From Talaromyces rugulosus (Eukaryota > Ascomycota > Eurotiomycetes > Eurotiales > Trichocomaceae): DNA of 64,000 nt. Made by a program: the position numbers and the translations under genes. Within the stretch, counting starts at the first letter, position 1. Each line of letters begins with the position of its first letter. The DNA lies in the NCBI RefSeq assembly GCF_013368755.1, contig NC_049564.1, positions 2,550,001 to 2,614,000 of the forward strand, in the 5' to 3' direction. Below the pieces are notes generated by a model that had not been told where the DNA came from, searched no databases, and was given only the letters and a program-made list of their open reading frames with translations. Of the stretch, positions 22,836-33,346 are shown one piece after another.

Positions 22836-23656
22836 TTTTCTTTCTTTTGCTTTTGACAAGTAACAATCTCGATCTTTGCTTAGTTAATGTGCCTGTCTAT
22901 CTCAAGTCCAACGACCAGGTGAGGCTCCCCCTTTTATACCCCGACTTTCCCAAAAATAGCAACCATTCTAGACTCGAGTCTCAGATAATCCGCCCCTTAA
23001 TTCAATGTTTCTCACTCAGAAAAGCTTAAATAAGCATGTTTAAGACATGGTAATCCCACCAATCCCCTACTATATGATCATCTTTTACGTGAAGTAGGGA
23101 CTCGCATTATCCTATTTGGGGCGCAGAAGCGGATACCATTTTCCATTTCGGGAAATGATGAGTCTGACACTCGCTAACGCTTCCCTTCATAGAACAAGTA
23201 GATCGAGAATAGGCTATCAGCTTCTCGGTACTTATTTCGATGATGATTAAAATAGTACGTAAATCACTTAAAGGGACCTTAAAAAAAAGCAAAGCAATCA
23301 AAGCTGTCAGCAAACAAAGGTGAGGCTGATTTCTTGGCACTAAAAAGCGTAATCTATCTATCAAGGGATGGAACAAAATCCATGGATTTGTAGTAAAATC
23401 ATTCATTCTTGATTCAGATTTTCCGAATGTGAATCTTCTATATAAAATAATAATGGTAAACATAATTGAAACAATGCCAGATACATTCGACCACTAATCC
23501 ACATGCAGCACGTCTACAAATTAGTACTAGTCGTGACGGAATGGGTTCGTTCCATGTTCCCCTCACCGACTCGTCTTTGTTTCCCACTCTCCAAGCTAAC
23601 ATCTCAGTCCTACTCACAATACGCATATATTTACGTAACCAGCCTAACCGGCTACG
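22836..23656. other. Divergent promoter region between PL20 lyase and MFS carrier
   Basis: About 820 bases between two divergent ATGs. AT-rich around 23200-23480, with TATA-like TATATAAAATAA near 23440. I see no gene and no obvious symmetric operator. Confidence 0.55.
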
Positions 23657-25089
23657 ATGAGTGAGACTGAAGAGTATTCTCCCCCGAGGCGCGATGGCGA
23701 GAGGGATATCCTTGAACTGGAAGAAAGTGCCGTGGACGCAGAACAAAGACAGATAGAGTCGAGCAGGACAAAACTCGCTGTGCTCATCGGCTCCGGGATT
23801 ATCCAGCTGCCAATATGGGGTACGTTTACCTGTAAATTTTCTTATGGCTCTCGTTTCTAACTTACGTGCCAGGCTTTGCGATGAGCTATGGTGTGTTCCA
23901 GCAATATTACTTTGACAACTGGACGCTGGAAGGAAATCGCAACATTACCGGTGTGATCGGCACGACTGCAAATGGGGTCATGTACCTGTCCATGCCATTT
24001 CTCTTTGCGCTATTTACTAGACGATGGGCTCATCGCCGTCAAATTGCTGCTCTTTGTGGCACAGTGATTGCATGTGTCAGTTTCTTCCTGTCCGCGTACA
24101 GCACCACTGTCGGGCACCTGCTTGTCACTCAGGGCATCGCCTCAGCGCTGGGATGTGCTTTAGTTTATAGTCCAACGACGCTCTCTCTTGGCGAGTGGTA
24201 TAGCTCCAGCAATCGCGCCTTGGCATATGGAATCGTCCTGTCCTGCAAGAACATTGTCGGGACCAGCTGCCCATTCATGCTTCGAGCGTTGATTGATCAC
24301 TACGGCTTTCGGACCACCCTGAAAGCATGGACCGCGATTGTGGGTGGAACAAGTATCTTGGCGATATTCATGATACCGACTCACCCGTCGAAAGTGTCGA
24401 TCCATAAAACTCGAGCACGCAAAATTCCCTGGGAGTTCCTCAGGCATCGGTCTATCTACTTTTATAGTATCGCCATTATATTCCAAAGTTCTGGATACGG
24501 TATCCCGCAAACATATCTAAGCACTTATGCCCGAGATATTGTCATGTTGTCTCAAACATCAGGAACCTTGATGCTGGCCCTCTTCAACGCGCCGGGTATT
24601 ATTGCATCGTCCTTTTTCGGATGGCTGAGCGATAATAAGCGAGTGTCTCTTTCGGCCCAGGCTGTCTCTGCCATTCCACCCATCAGCTGCACCCTTGCCA
24701 CGTTCTTTTTCTGGGGCCTGACCACGCAGGGCAACATCGGCCTCTTGATAGTCTTCTCCATGACTTTTGGATTCTTCTCCAGTGGCTACAGCGCCACCTG
24801 GGGCGGGATGCTCAAGCAGATGGAACGCGAGTCCGCAGAGAGAAACGAGCCCATTGACCCGGGAATGCTCTATGGGATTCTTAATGGTGTCAGGGGGATC
24901 GGGTACACCGGTGGGGGGTTTGCTGGCATGGGACTACTGACAGCCGGGACTATATCAGCCAATCCACTGTTTGGGTATGGCACTTCTTACGGACCTCTTA
25001 TTTTGTTTACGGGGCTTTCGTCGCTTCTTGGTGGGTGGGTTGTCTTATGGGGGTGGAATTGGAAGAGGTTGTTGTCATTCTCGTCTTGA
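23657..25089 (+). CDS. MFS transporter, monocarboxylate-type (MCT/Mch-like)
   Basis: Exons 23657-23819 and 23873-25089, 459 aa. A charged N-terminal tail (about 45 residues) precedes twelve predicted membrane segments. Typical fungal MCT-like motifs are GFAMSYGVFQQYYFDNW after TM1, GIASALGCALVYSPTTLSLGEWY around TM4 and SGYSATWGGMLKQM in the second half. The group includes carriers for monocarboxylates and for unknown metabolites; yeast Mch proteins lack proven monocarboxylate uptake, so the substrate stays open. It is divergent from the glucuronan lyase, which could mean coordinated use of sugar-acid products, but that is speculation. Confidence 0.88.
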
Positions 25090-25616
25090 AAAACGCAACA
25101 ATTTCTATTCTTTTTCTTTTAGGACAACTATTTGGTTCATACAAGGCGTATCCAGTGAATACAGAACTTGGTTGAATTTATCATTAGCGGGATTATATTA
25201 ATAATGAAAAACAGACCCCGGCTGGTCTCTCCATGGGCATACCTTCACCGGAGAGTGTATATAGCTTGGTCGCATGACTCATTTCCGTATTAGGAAGAGG
25301 AGTCGCTCAAGATAGTATAGATCTCCCCAGCTGACATAGACCTCACTGCTCACCGAGATTGGTATTTAATCCTGGTTATGTGCTCACCACCAATCACATA
25401 TGACTGAGAACGATGAAAATAATGATTGCTCCTTTGTAACTATTCTTAGGCGGGGCGGTAGTGTTCTCCGGCCGCCCACTTTGGAAAGCTTGTACCGACG
25501 GCACGAAGTCCGGCGCCCCGCTCTTTTTAAATCCGCGCGATATACACCCATTATCTCCATGGAACAAACTTGTTGATCATCTTTTGTGCGCTTCAAAACA
25601 GGCCCCAAACTTCAAA

Positions 25617-26489
25617 ATGTCTAGCTCTGAGCGCGTTCACTTGTTCGACCTCTACTCCAATTTCTCAGGTCCGTAGACTTCCCCGCACTCAAAAGTTCTC
25701 GACCTCATACTAACATAATAATACCTCCCAGGGAGCTCCAAATCATGGTCCTACAACACTTTAAAAGCCCGAGCAGTGCTCAACTTCAAGGGTATACCTT
25801 ACACCCAAAGCTGGGTTACCTACCCAGACATCAAGCTTCTCGGCGCCAGCTTGGGCCTGCCACCCAATGAACAAGGCCGCGCATACACACTGCCAACAAT
25901 CGTCCACAAGGCCTCGGTGACTTCATCTCCAACCGGAGCGTTGACGGATTCTGTTTCGATAGCCTTGCATCTCGACAAGACGTTTCCATCACCGCCGCTT
26001 TTTCCCTCGGGGGATGCGAGTTATGCGTTGTTTGTCGCCGTGGCCAAGATTATAACTCTTATCGAGCCGGGTTTTCGTCCCTTTGTTGTTCCGCGTGTAC
26101 CGGCCCATCTGGATCCACGCGGGCAAAAGTATTTTATTGAGACGCGCACTGCTGCCTTGGGGAAACCGTTGGCCGAAGTGCTGCCAACAGACAAGGAAAG
26201 TGTGGACAAGTTGTGGAAGATTGTCGAGACAGAATCTGCGCCACTGGTTAAAATGCTAAAGGGAAAAGAGCACAAAAGGGGCCCCTTCTTCGAAGGTGAA
26301 ACGGCCGGGTTTGCGGATTTGTGGCTGGCTTGTCACTTGGCGTTTATTGAGCGCTTTGATAAGGAGCTGTTTGGGAAGTTTTTGGGTCTGGGGAATGGTG
26401 AGATCAAGGCTCTCTATGACGCTTCTTTGCCCTGGATCGAGGGTCAGGGGGAGGAGAAGGAGTGGCTGATTCCACAGGCTGCGTCTTGA
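25617..26489 (+). CDS. Glutathione S-transferase-like protein (fungal GST with C-terminal helical domain)
   Basis: Exons 25617-25668 and 25732-26489, 269 aa. The N-terminal thioredoxin-like part reads SSKSWSYNTLKARAVLNFKGIPYTQSWV, where the Ser/Trp region is at the usual glutathione-site position, followed by the cis-Pro strand YTLPTIVHK and TDSVSIALHLDKTFP. The C-terminal helical domain has GETAGFADLWLACHLAFIERF, the N-capping-box region of GSTs. Related fungal proteins take part in detoxification or in secondary pathways (GliG/UstS-like). No biosynthetic core gene is adjacent, so a general detoxification role is more likely. Confidence 0.87.
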
Positions 26490-26788
26490 GTTTGGTATTT
26501 TGAAGTGCTGGTGAAACGACGTTTGTCGTTTTTTACGTACCCGGCCCAACTCATATCCAAGAGAACCCATTACTGTTGTGAGTGTATCGACATAGAATTA
26601 ATGAAAACTTCATATTCACTCTCTGGAATTTAAATAATCCACCCTTTCTTCATTTTATTTGAAGGGGGTGGGCTGTATCGTTACCGTTTTCTGCCAATCT
26701 AACATTGAAGACCTCTTCCCGTACACGAGCGTCTTGAACTTCATTTTAAATTGCCATCGCCTTGAATTATAAAATATCCACCACGCGG
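26490..26788. other. Intergenic, no gene seen
   Basis: About 300 bases of 3' flanking sequence after the GST gene, leading into the kinase relic on the minus strand. Nothing recognised. Confidence 0.5.
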
Positions 26789-27073
26789 TCAGTCCTTGGC
26801 CAGTTCGACATGTACACTCTCCGACTCGTTGTGCATGAAATTTAGGCTAACATTCTCCTGAAGGCATTCAAAGTCAAGAAGTTTTACCCCCTCTTTTGTG
26901 ACAATAAAATTATATCATTTCACATCCCCATACAAAAACCCTAATCTGTGAAGTTTCTCCAGAGCTGCTTCACAGAAATCCAGATCCTGAATAGAAGCAG
27001 GGTGCCTTTCTATTTTCTTTAATAGAAACCCCATGATACGTCCATTCTCGTGAATATGGCCGAAGAACACTAC
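26789..27073 (-). pseudogene. Decayed protein-kinase-like gene fragment (fungal 'HGD-NRYN' type)
   Basis: Minus-strand frame of 95 codons including the final stop, with one internal TGA at 26915-26917. It reads VVFFGHIHENGRIMGFLLKK, then LEKLHRLGFLYGDVK, stop, YNFIVTKEGVKLLDFECLQEN. The order of a catalytic-loop-like G-D-V-(N)-R-Y-N and a metal-binding D-F-E matches the C-lobe of fungal aminoglycoside-phosphotransferase/kinase-like proteins. The TGA stands where the family has Arg (CGA to TGA is a single transition), and the preceding Asn is Lys. No N-lobe is present: the frame meets a stop just upstream and then the 3' end of the next gene. I judge it a truncated, inactive relic. Confidence 0.75.
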
Positions 27074-27120
27074 TAGTTAGTGTGGATGCAGTACATTAAT
27101 GAATGGAATCCGTATGATTA

Positions 27121-28173
27121 TCATTCTCTTCTTCGAAAGTAGCCTCCTGTCCGAGCAGACACGGGCAGCTCAGGTGACCGGTGTTTACCTTCACCACTCG
27201 ATCTCCACAAAAGCTGGGCCTGTTCACACCACCGAAAGTGGTCTAAAAAGCCGTCTTGCGCATACACTTTATCTCGAGCCTCGTATCCCCATTTCGTACC
27301 CCTGGTGCCGATAATATCTTTCTCAATAGCAAGTTGACACCCAGCACATGAGATTCCATGCTCAACCATGCCAGTTTGTTTGTCGTAATAAGGAAGTGCA
27401 CATGACCCCATGAAGTTGAATTTTTGATTTTGGTTAAAGCTCGCTGGCTGGACTTGCACAAATGCATGCGGCTGCCGTCTGCAAGCTAAAAGAGCCTGAT
27501 GAAGAGAAACGATTGTAATCCGGGAATTTTGTACAGACTCGTTTATCGAGTATATTCCAGGCAACGACTTGAATAATCTCAGTTGCTGTAATTCAACTTT
27601 GGTCATTTGTAATCCCTTTCGGACTGAGGCGAGAGTCCGCATTTGGGTTTCTGAAGACTCTTGGAGGCATTTAAAACAGCATCTCTTCCAAGTTAAAAGG
27701 AATACAAATCCTCCAAATTCGCCACAAAAACTGCATGCTTTAACACATAATACGTTATAAAAGTCAAGTAGAGAAATGTCGATAGCAAGTCGTGTTCGTA
27801 ATAAAGCGCAGAAAAGGTTCAATCCATGTGAGATTACTCTCTGATACTGGTTGAAAGAGTCTACTACCTGTCTTGATCTGAGGTTTATCTGTCGAAATTT
27901 GAGTAGAGAGTATAAATCCAGACAGTATAAGGTATCAAACAAGAGCTCGAGAGGTAGCCGGTCAAGGGAGCCGAGTCCAATATTTGAAGGCCGCTGGAAG
28001 GATGTTGCGATTGACGGACGAATCCTGACGTGTTCGCGAGGCGAGTACCAGATCACGGAGAGACAGTAGTCTATGTGGTGGTAGGCAGCGGTTCTAACAA
28101 TGGCATCAGCCTGTTCTTCGTCGAAACGGTATTCGGTGGCAGAGCGATATCCGGGGGGCATTGTTGTAGCCAT
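27121..28173 (-). CDS. F-box-like protein with Cys-rich centre
   Basis: Single exon, 350 aa from an ATG. Residues about 70-115 contain LDRLPLELLFDTLYCLDLYSLLKFRQINLRSRQVV, a clear F-box (L-P-x-E-[IL]-[IL]...L..L...N...R). The middle has paired cysteines (KACSFCGEFGG, KRCCFKCLQES) and a later C-x2-C (ISCAGCQLA) that may bind zinc. This arrangement is frequent in fungal F-box proteins of unknown substrate. The 3' end lies only 47 nt from the kinase relic. Confidence 0.75.
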   Translation of the reverse strand: MATTMPPGYRSATEYRFDEEQADAIVRTAAYHHIDYCLSVIWYSPREHVRIRPSIATSFQRPSNIGLGSLDRLPLELLFDTLYCLDLYSLLKFRQINLRSRQVVDSFNQYQRVISHGLNLFCALLRTRLAIDISLLDFYNVLCVKACSFCGEFGGFVFLLTWKRCCFKCLQESSETQMRTLASVRKGLQMTKVELQQLRLFKSLPGIYSINESVQNSRITIVSLHQALLACRRQPHAFVQVQPASFNQNQKFNFMGSCALPYYDKQTGMVEHGISCAGCQLAIEKDIIGTRGTKWGYEARDKVYAQDGFLDHFRWCEQAQLLWRSSGEGKHRSPELPVSARTGGYFRRRE

Positions 28174-29305
28174 TCTCGATGTTTGGCGGATAGGTCTCGG
28201 CTGGGATCAGAACACTCAGTGAAGGCCAATGTATTGTATTGAACAACATGATAGGCTACAAAATCATTGCAATGGATTTTACTCTGCCAGCGTCGATAGA
28301 GAAGCGAGTCCGAAATTAGTAGGGACAGTGACTGGCAACTGCCTCGAGATTCAAAGCGTTCAAGTATCGCGGGGCCTGTCAACGCCTGTTTGTTTGGTCG
28401 GGTTCAAAGACAAAGGCTTTTTGAGATACTAGATCCACGTGTGATGTTGTTACGTGAAATCAGTATGGGTGGACGAGGTTCTCAACTATGTGGTCGGATC
28501 TTTGCTACGGCACGGAAGAATTGCCAGAGCACTCCGTCGCTGGGGTAAAGCAAATTTAGTTGACGAGGTTCACGTATTTCAGATGAGAACTAGCTATGCC
28601 TTGTTTAATAAAATTTAAAGGATATTTAAATAATATTTTTTACAACTGTACTTCAATATGGTTCTTGCAAGCACAGTGAGGTAGTTGGCTGGCAAGGCTT
28701 GGCACTGCATGTGACATGCGAGGCTTGATAAAAGACCATTCCCATACTAAATAGTTTCAATAATAGTAATAACCATATTATTGTAACAATTACCTAGTTC
28801 TCACACTATCCACTTATTAACATTGAAAACTTGGGTACTTGAAAAGAATTATAATAGGTAATTAGGTTGGTAAAATAGCTGTTGAGTCTCGCTATTCTTA
28901 ATTTATTATTTATACCAGTTGACCATTGACATATTTAATTCTTTCTAAAACAAAAAAATTTCCTTTCAGCTGTGTAAGCAGGCTGGTCAGGATTCTTGGA
29001 AAATTGACCCTAGATTTTACTGGGATTAAACAAGTCGATCTTAAATCTTATATACAACTTCTGCTTAATCTTGCCATTTTCACATATATACTTGTCAACA
29101 CTTTCCCAATCCGACACTACAAAGCTCATGTTTAGTTGATACTACGTCTACAAACAATGCTACATTTTTGCAAAGTGGAGAGCTACTTATAACCATTCTA
29201 GTGTCTATGCTTGTTATTGATAGTATTAACTCAACAAATAAAGAAAGAATTATCTAATAGAAAAATCTCAAACCCCTAAGACTGATGCTCCCCCTAAAGA
29301 ACGAA
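28174..29305. other. AT-rich intergenic region, no gene supported
   Basis: About 1.1 kb, strongly AT-rich from 28600 to 29300. Only short frames occur and none has recognisable protein features. The composition contrasts with flanking genes and resembles decayed repeat DNA, but no terminal repeats or transposase fragments were recognised. Confidence 0.55.
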
Positions 29306-29860
29306 CTATTTGAAGGAGGGCCCAGGAAAACCAGTTGACACATCCACCACGCTTCCAGGAAGGACCTTATGTGCGCCCATCACAACCGGATGATCTCCCG
29401 ATATCCCCCAAGCTTTAGCAGTCACGATACGTTCATGACCAGCTAGCATTTCATGGGCTACACGCGAATAGGTAGCAGAATGAGGTGCGATCTGTTGCAG
29501 TTGCGCCTCGATCGTCCTAACACGATTGCTTATGCAATGTTCCCCATTATATAGAATGAGCGAAAAGCCAAAGTAAATCTTGAAGTGAGGTTTTTCGTCC
29601 TTGTGGAGCTGGTTGAATTCGTCGAATAGTTGTTTTATCACGTTCAACTCGCCCAATGTAGCCAGATGGCTTTGGGTTGTGTCTTGAAGAACAACAGCAA
29701 CCATTACTTTTTGGGTAACCAATGCGATGATATCTTCGTTGGTGAGATTGCGCCATTCAATACCATCGATATCATGGGGCGGCCAAGAATGATGTTCTAT
29801 TCTGGGATTTCCATTGCTATCCCGTCCGAAAACGCCATTTAGTGGTGTAGACTGTGCCAT
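29306..29860 (-). CDS. Hypothetical protein, 184 aa
   Basis: Single exon from an ATG to a stop. It has protein-like composition with a predicted alpha/beta segment (NEDIIALVTQKVMVAVVLQD, KIYFGFSLILYNGEHCISNRVRTIEAQLQQ) and a Gly/Pro-rich tail (SGDHPVVMGAHKVLPGSVVD). No signal peptide, membrane segment or family motif was recognised. It lies in an AT-rich accessory stretch beside another orphan gene. It could be a real orphan or a fragment. Confidence 0.55.
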   Translation of the reverse strand: MAQSTPLNGVFGRDSNGNPRIEHHSWPPHDIDGIEWRNLTNEDIIALVTQKVMVAVVLQDTTQSHLATLGELNVIKQLFDEFNQLHKDEKPHFKIYFGFSLILYNGEHCISNRVRTIEAQLQQIAPHSATYSRVAHEMLAGHERIVTAKAWGISGDHPVVMGAHKVLPGSVVDVSTGFPGPSFK

Positions 29861-30420
29861 TTTTGATGTAGGAAGGCTTTTGTAAAGATTTGTAAATTTT
29901 TGAGAGTAGTTGAGAGGTTTATCTTTTGAAGAAAACTCGAAGGGAGTGATTGGGGATTCTATGCTAGTTGCGGTTTGTGACTCAATCTCGCAGAATGTGT
30001 CAGAGAAGGTGTATCAATGATTCAACGCATGGTGTTGAAGTGAGTCAATCAAGTAATGTACAAATAATGTCACACAGGATTTATTAAATGACGATATTTC
30101 ATCTAGTCATGGACGACTGACCTGATTAGAACGTGAATTGCTAAATACGGTACAGATATCCCAAAGAGGAAATATGTTTTTAGTTGCCATTAGCTGAACA
30201 TTTATTGCCAAAAATCCAATATTTACTCATACATTGTTTTAAAACAAAACAAAACAAAACAAAAACTTTTTAAACTTCTTCTGTCTATAAACATCTATAA
30301 TCGGTCACGAAAGAAATAAAGAGGGAAATTGAAGATCCCACTTCCATCACAGGCCAAAGCTACCCGGCAGCAGTCGCGTCTGCAAAAATTCCAGAGCCCA
30401 GTCTGGCCGAGACATATTTT
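29861..30420. other. Intergenic region with an (AAAAC)n microsatellite
   Basis: About 560 bases, AT-rich, containing the short tandem repeat at 30241-30266. Nothing else recognised. Confidence 0.55.
30241..30266. repeat. (AAAAC)5 microsatellite
   Basis: Five tandem copies of the pentamer AAAAC at 30241-30265, plus one further C-terminal run of A. A simple-sequence repeat, likely variable between strains. Confidence 0.85.
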
Positions 30421-31175
30421 TTACATACCAGACAACGGCATCATCAAGCCAATCAAATTTCTCCATTTGCCATAGGAGCCGTCTGGTTTAAGTTCACGAC
30501 ATATCACTACCAGTATACCCCCAGCTTCGGGAACCCATTGGCCTTCGATCGCGGGCCCTTCTTCATCGCTTTCTGTATCCGTTATATTGAACGGTTTGAC
30601 CTTGAACCTGTAGTTTATAAACCGTGTCAAGGCTGGGCGGACTAGTCGGTTAATCTCTTTCTTGACTTGCATTGCACATTTCACGAATTGCTCGGGCATG
30701 TTTTCAAAGGTAGGTTCAAAAATATAGCACTCGAAGAATGGTAAGGTTGGGTTAACGCCTTCACGGGCCAATTGGTCAACAACCGTCGCATTGACCTTGT
30801 TATATTTTGAACGATATTTAAAACTGACAAATAGTCATACCACACCGGAACTCTGCTAAAAATGCCCCATTTTTGAGAGAAAATAGCAATAGCTATCGAC
30901 TGTTGCACGTTTCCCCAGCGGGCAAAGGTTATCTGGTTAACGCCGCCTCCCTTTCGGGTGAAAGTCTTGGTCTCACCGTCATGTATCTCTTGGGCTTGAC
31001 CGCCATCTTCGATATGGTTGGGGATTGGAGGTCCACCGGTCCTGGGATGTAAACCTTGCCCACGGTTCTGTATGGGATTGGTTAGGACCATGCGTTCATA
31101 TTCGTTGAAATGCATGTTCCACTGCTGGTTTGGGTGCGCTATGCTCGAATCCTTAATATATGTGGGGAATTCCAT
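30421..31175 (-). pseudogene. Hypothetical gene with an apparent frameshift (or an atypical short intron)
   Basis: Two overlapping minus-strand frames together look like one protein. The first runs from ATG 31175 (MEFPTYIKDSSIAHPNQQW) to KWGIFSRVPVWYDYL near 30825. The second continues as FVSFKYRSKYNKVNATVVDQ, then LAREGVNPTLPFFECYIFEP, to a stop at 30421. Inserting one base near 30820-30830 would fuse them smoothly. Alternatively a 50-nt intron with a weak GTGTGG donor and an AACAAG acceptor could join them. Because the second frame is protein-like right up to the break, I favour a frameshift. Family unknown; hydrophilic, no membrane segments. Confidence 0.5.
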
Positions 31176-31773
31176 TTTGCCTAGATGCGGTCGTTGGCTT
31201 AGATGAAATAACCATCTGAATTCAATGGCGTTTTTATATGAATTTGGACGACTCCCCACTTGACAAAAGAAGGAGTATAGCGGTGCTCAACAATGGGATT
31301 GAGGAAATATCTTTTCCTTGAGGAAAGGGATCCGACAAAGAAAAGAATTACCCTTCGTTTAGAGGACAATGTAAAAGGAACGACAGTATAGACCTGAATA
31401 GGACTTTGATAAAGAAAAAAAAAAATTTACACAACAAAGATATAGGCCTGTTAAAGAGGTGGTTATGGTCGTCATTGGGATCCCACTGACTGCCCACCGA
31501 CTTCCCAGTGGATTTTTGCTTTTTTACTCATGTTTTTCTCTTTTTGTGCCAAAACAACAACTATAGGAGAAAATGGAATTATTTCTTGACAACCTCTAGG
31601 CATAATAACTGATTGCTTTATGTTTAGATCTTTAAATAGCTCCATAGTTTATAGATCACAGTGAGCCAGTAGCAGGGCAGACGTTGCCCCACCCTGCAGG
31701 CTGGGCCAACCCCGCATTACTGACGAGGCTTGGTCACTCTTTATTAACCACACCTCAACACAGTTCAGCAAAA
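31176..31773. other. Intergenic region, no gene seen
   Basis: About 600 bases between the divergent orphan gene and the gelsolin-like gene; probably holds the promoter of the latter. No motif stood out. Confidence 0.5.
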
Positions 31774-32988
31774 ATGGCACCACATGAAGGACTTGTCCAC
31801 CTGAAAGAATACGACGTCAAAGACAGCAACGTCGAACTAATCGGTAGCGACATCGACCACAAGGTCAAGTTCAACTCAGCCGCGACTGAACCGGCCTGGA
31901 ACGACGGCCAGATCGGCGCACAGCCGGGCTTGCATATCTGGCGAATTGAAGATTTCCACGTCGTTGCGTGGCCCAAGAACCAATATGGACAGTTTTACGA
32001 GGGGGACAGCTACATAGTGCTTTATTCTTACTCAGTTAAGGACAAGGACGGAGGCTCGGCGGATAAATTAGGCCACGAGATCTTTTTCTGGCTTGGATCC
32101 AAGACGAGCCAGGACGAGGCTGGCACAGCGGCATACAAGACGGTGGAACTGGACGAGTTTCTCCACGGCGCAGCTATCCAGCATCGCGAGACACAACAGT
32201 ATCCCTCGGAGGAATTCGTGGCCCTGTTCCCTAGATTGTCGATCAAAAGGGGTGGCGTGGCGTCTGGATTCCGTCATGTCGAAGAAGATCCATCGGCCAA
32301 GGAAATTACAACCTTGCTGCGCGTCTTCAAACACCCGGCCGCTGGTCGTGCCGACTCTCTGATCGTGCACGAAGTTGAGCCTACCTGGCAGAGCCTGGAC
32401 GACAATGATGTCTTTATCCTGGACAAAGGTGACAAAATCTGGGTATGGCAGGGCAACAAGTGCAGTCCGATAGAAAAGGCCAAGGCTGCACAGGTCGTCC
32501 ACGACCTGATACTCGCCAAACACGTTGATGTCGAGGTTCTATCCCAGGCCGAAGCACGATCGAGAGTCGTCGTTAGCTTGTTGGGAGGTAAGGACGTCGA
32601 CCAGCTCTCGTTTCAAGCTTCTCGACCCCTTCGATCTTCTTCTGGTCAGCAACCAAGCGGAGAGACGACGGCACGGCCGAAGCGGCTTCTCAGAATTAGC
32701 GATGCCTCCGGACAGTTACGCTTCGACCTGGTCAAGGAGAACCAGACTGTCAGAGGATCTGATCTCGATGGTAATGATGTTTTTATATTTGATACTGGGA
32801 AGAAAATCTGGGTCTGGGAGGGATCGCAGGCGACCCGAAGCGAAAAGGCTTCATGGATCCAATTCACACAAGCGTATATTCGTTATGTCCAGGAAAGCGC
32901 TGCGGATTCAGAGGCTGCTGTTGCACCTGTGGCCAAAGTTGTCCAAGGGAACGAGAACGCGGCATTCTTGAAGGCCATTTCTGTATAG
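31774..32988 (+). CDS. Gelsolin-repeat actin-binding protein (severin/fragmin-like)
   Basis: Single exon, 404 aa from the ATG in GCAAAAATGG; the frame is open upstream only via TTG. Three gelsolin repeats are visible: repeat 1 with GLHIWRIEDFHVVAWPKNQYGQFYEGDSYIVLY and HEIFFWLGSKTSQDEAGTAA; repeat 2 with LDDNDVFILDKGDKIWVWQG and EKAKAA; repeat 3 with LDGNDVFIFDTGKKIWVWEG and RSEKA. The D-N/G-N-D-V-F-[IL]-[LF]-D patterns are the type-2 calcium-site cores. Three-repeat proteins of this kind (severin, fragmin) sever and cap actin filaments in a calcium-dependent way in the cytosol. The call is strong; fungal members are little studied. Confidence 0.92.
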   Translation: MAPHEGLVHLKEYDVKDSNVELIGSDIDHKVKFNSAATEPAWNDGQIGAQPGLHIWRIEDFHVVAWPKNQYGQFYEGDSYIVLYSYSVKDKDGGSADKLGHEIFFWLGSKTSQDEAGTAAYKTVELDEFLHGAAIQHRETQQYPSEEFVALFPRLSIKRGGVASGFRHVEEDPSAKEITTLLRVFKHPAAGRADSLIVHEVEPTWQSLDDNDVFILDKGDKIWVWQGNKCSPIEKAKAAQVVHDLILAKHVDVEVLSQAEARSRVVVSLLGGKDVDQLSFQASRPLRSSSGQQPSGETTARPKRLLRISDASGQLRFDLVKENQTVRGSDLDGNDVFIFDTGKKIWVWEGSQATRSEKASWIQFTQAYIRYVQESAADSEAAVAPVAKVVQGNENAAFLKAISV

Positions 32989-33346
32989 TGATGTATATTA
33001 GAATATACTCAGAAATAAATTTAGACTTTTGATGAGCTACAGTATAGAATTTGTGGTAGCATACTATAGTTATATTTAGTTCTTTTGTTAGCGTATTGAG
33101 ACGACATAAGGAAATTATAACGACTGTCTATCTAAATCAATGATCAATTTGCTATATTTTAAATATAAAAGCTCTGGTGATACGATGTCTGAATAAGAAA
33201 GTATAAGATGTTTTGGGAGGGTAGATGGAGTCACATAAATACTGGACAAGGTACGGGAGTGACCCTTCTTTCTGGATTAGGCGAGAGAATACGTGAGAGA
33301 ATCGTTCACAGGTGAAATTACCTATTTTGTTTAAGTTTGGTCTACA
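32989..33346. other. Convergent intergenic region, nothing recognised
   Basis: About 360 AT-rich bases between the 3' ends of the gelsolin-like gene and the alpha/beta hydrolase gene. Contains both 3' UTRs; no gene seen. It marks the left border of the cluster described for 33347-52177. Confidence 0.5.
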
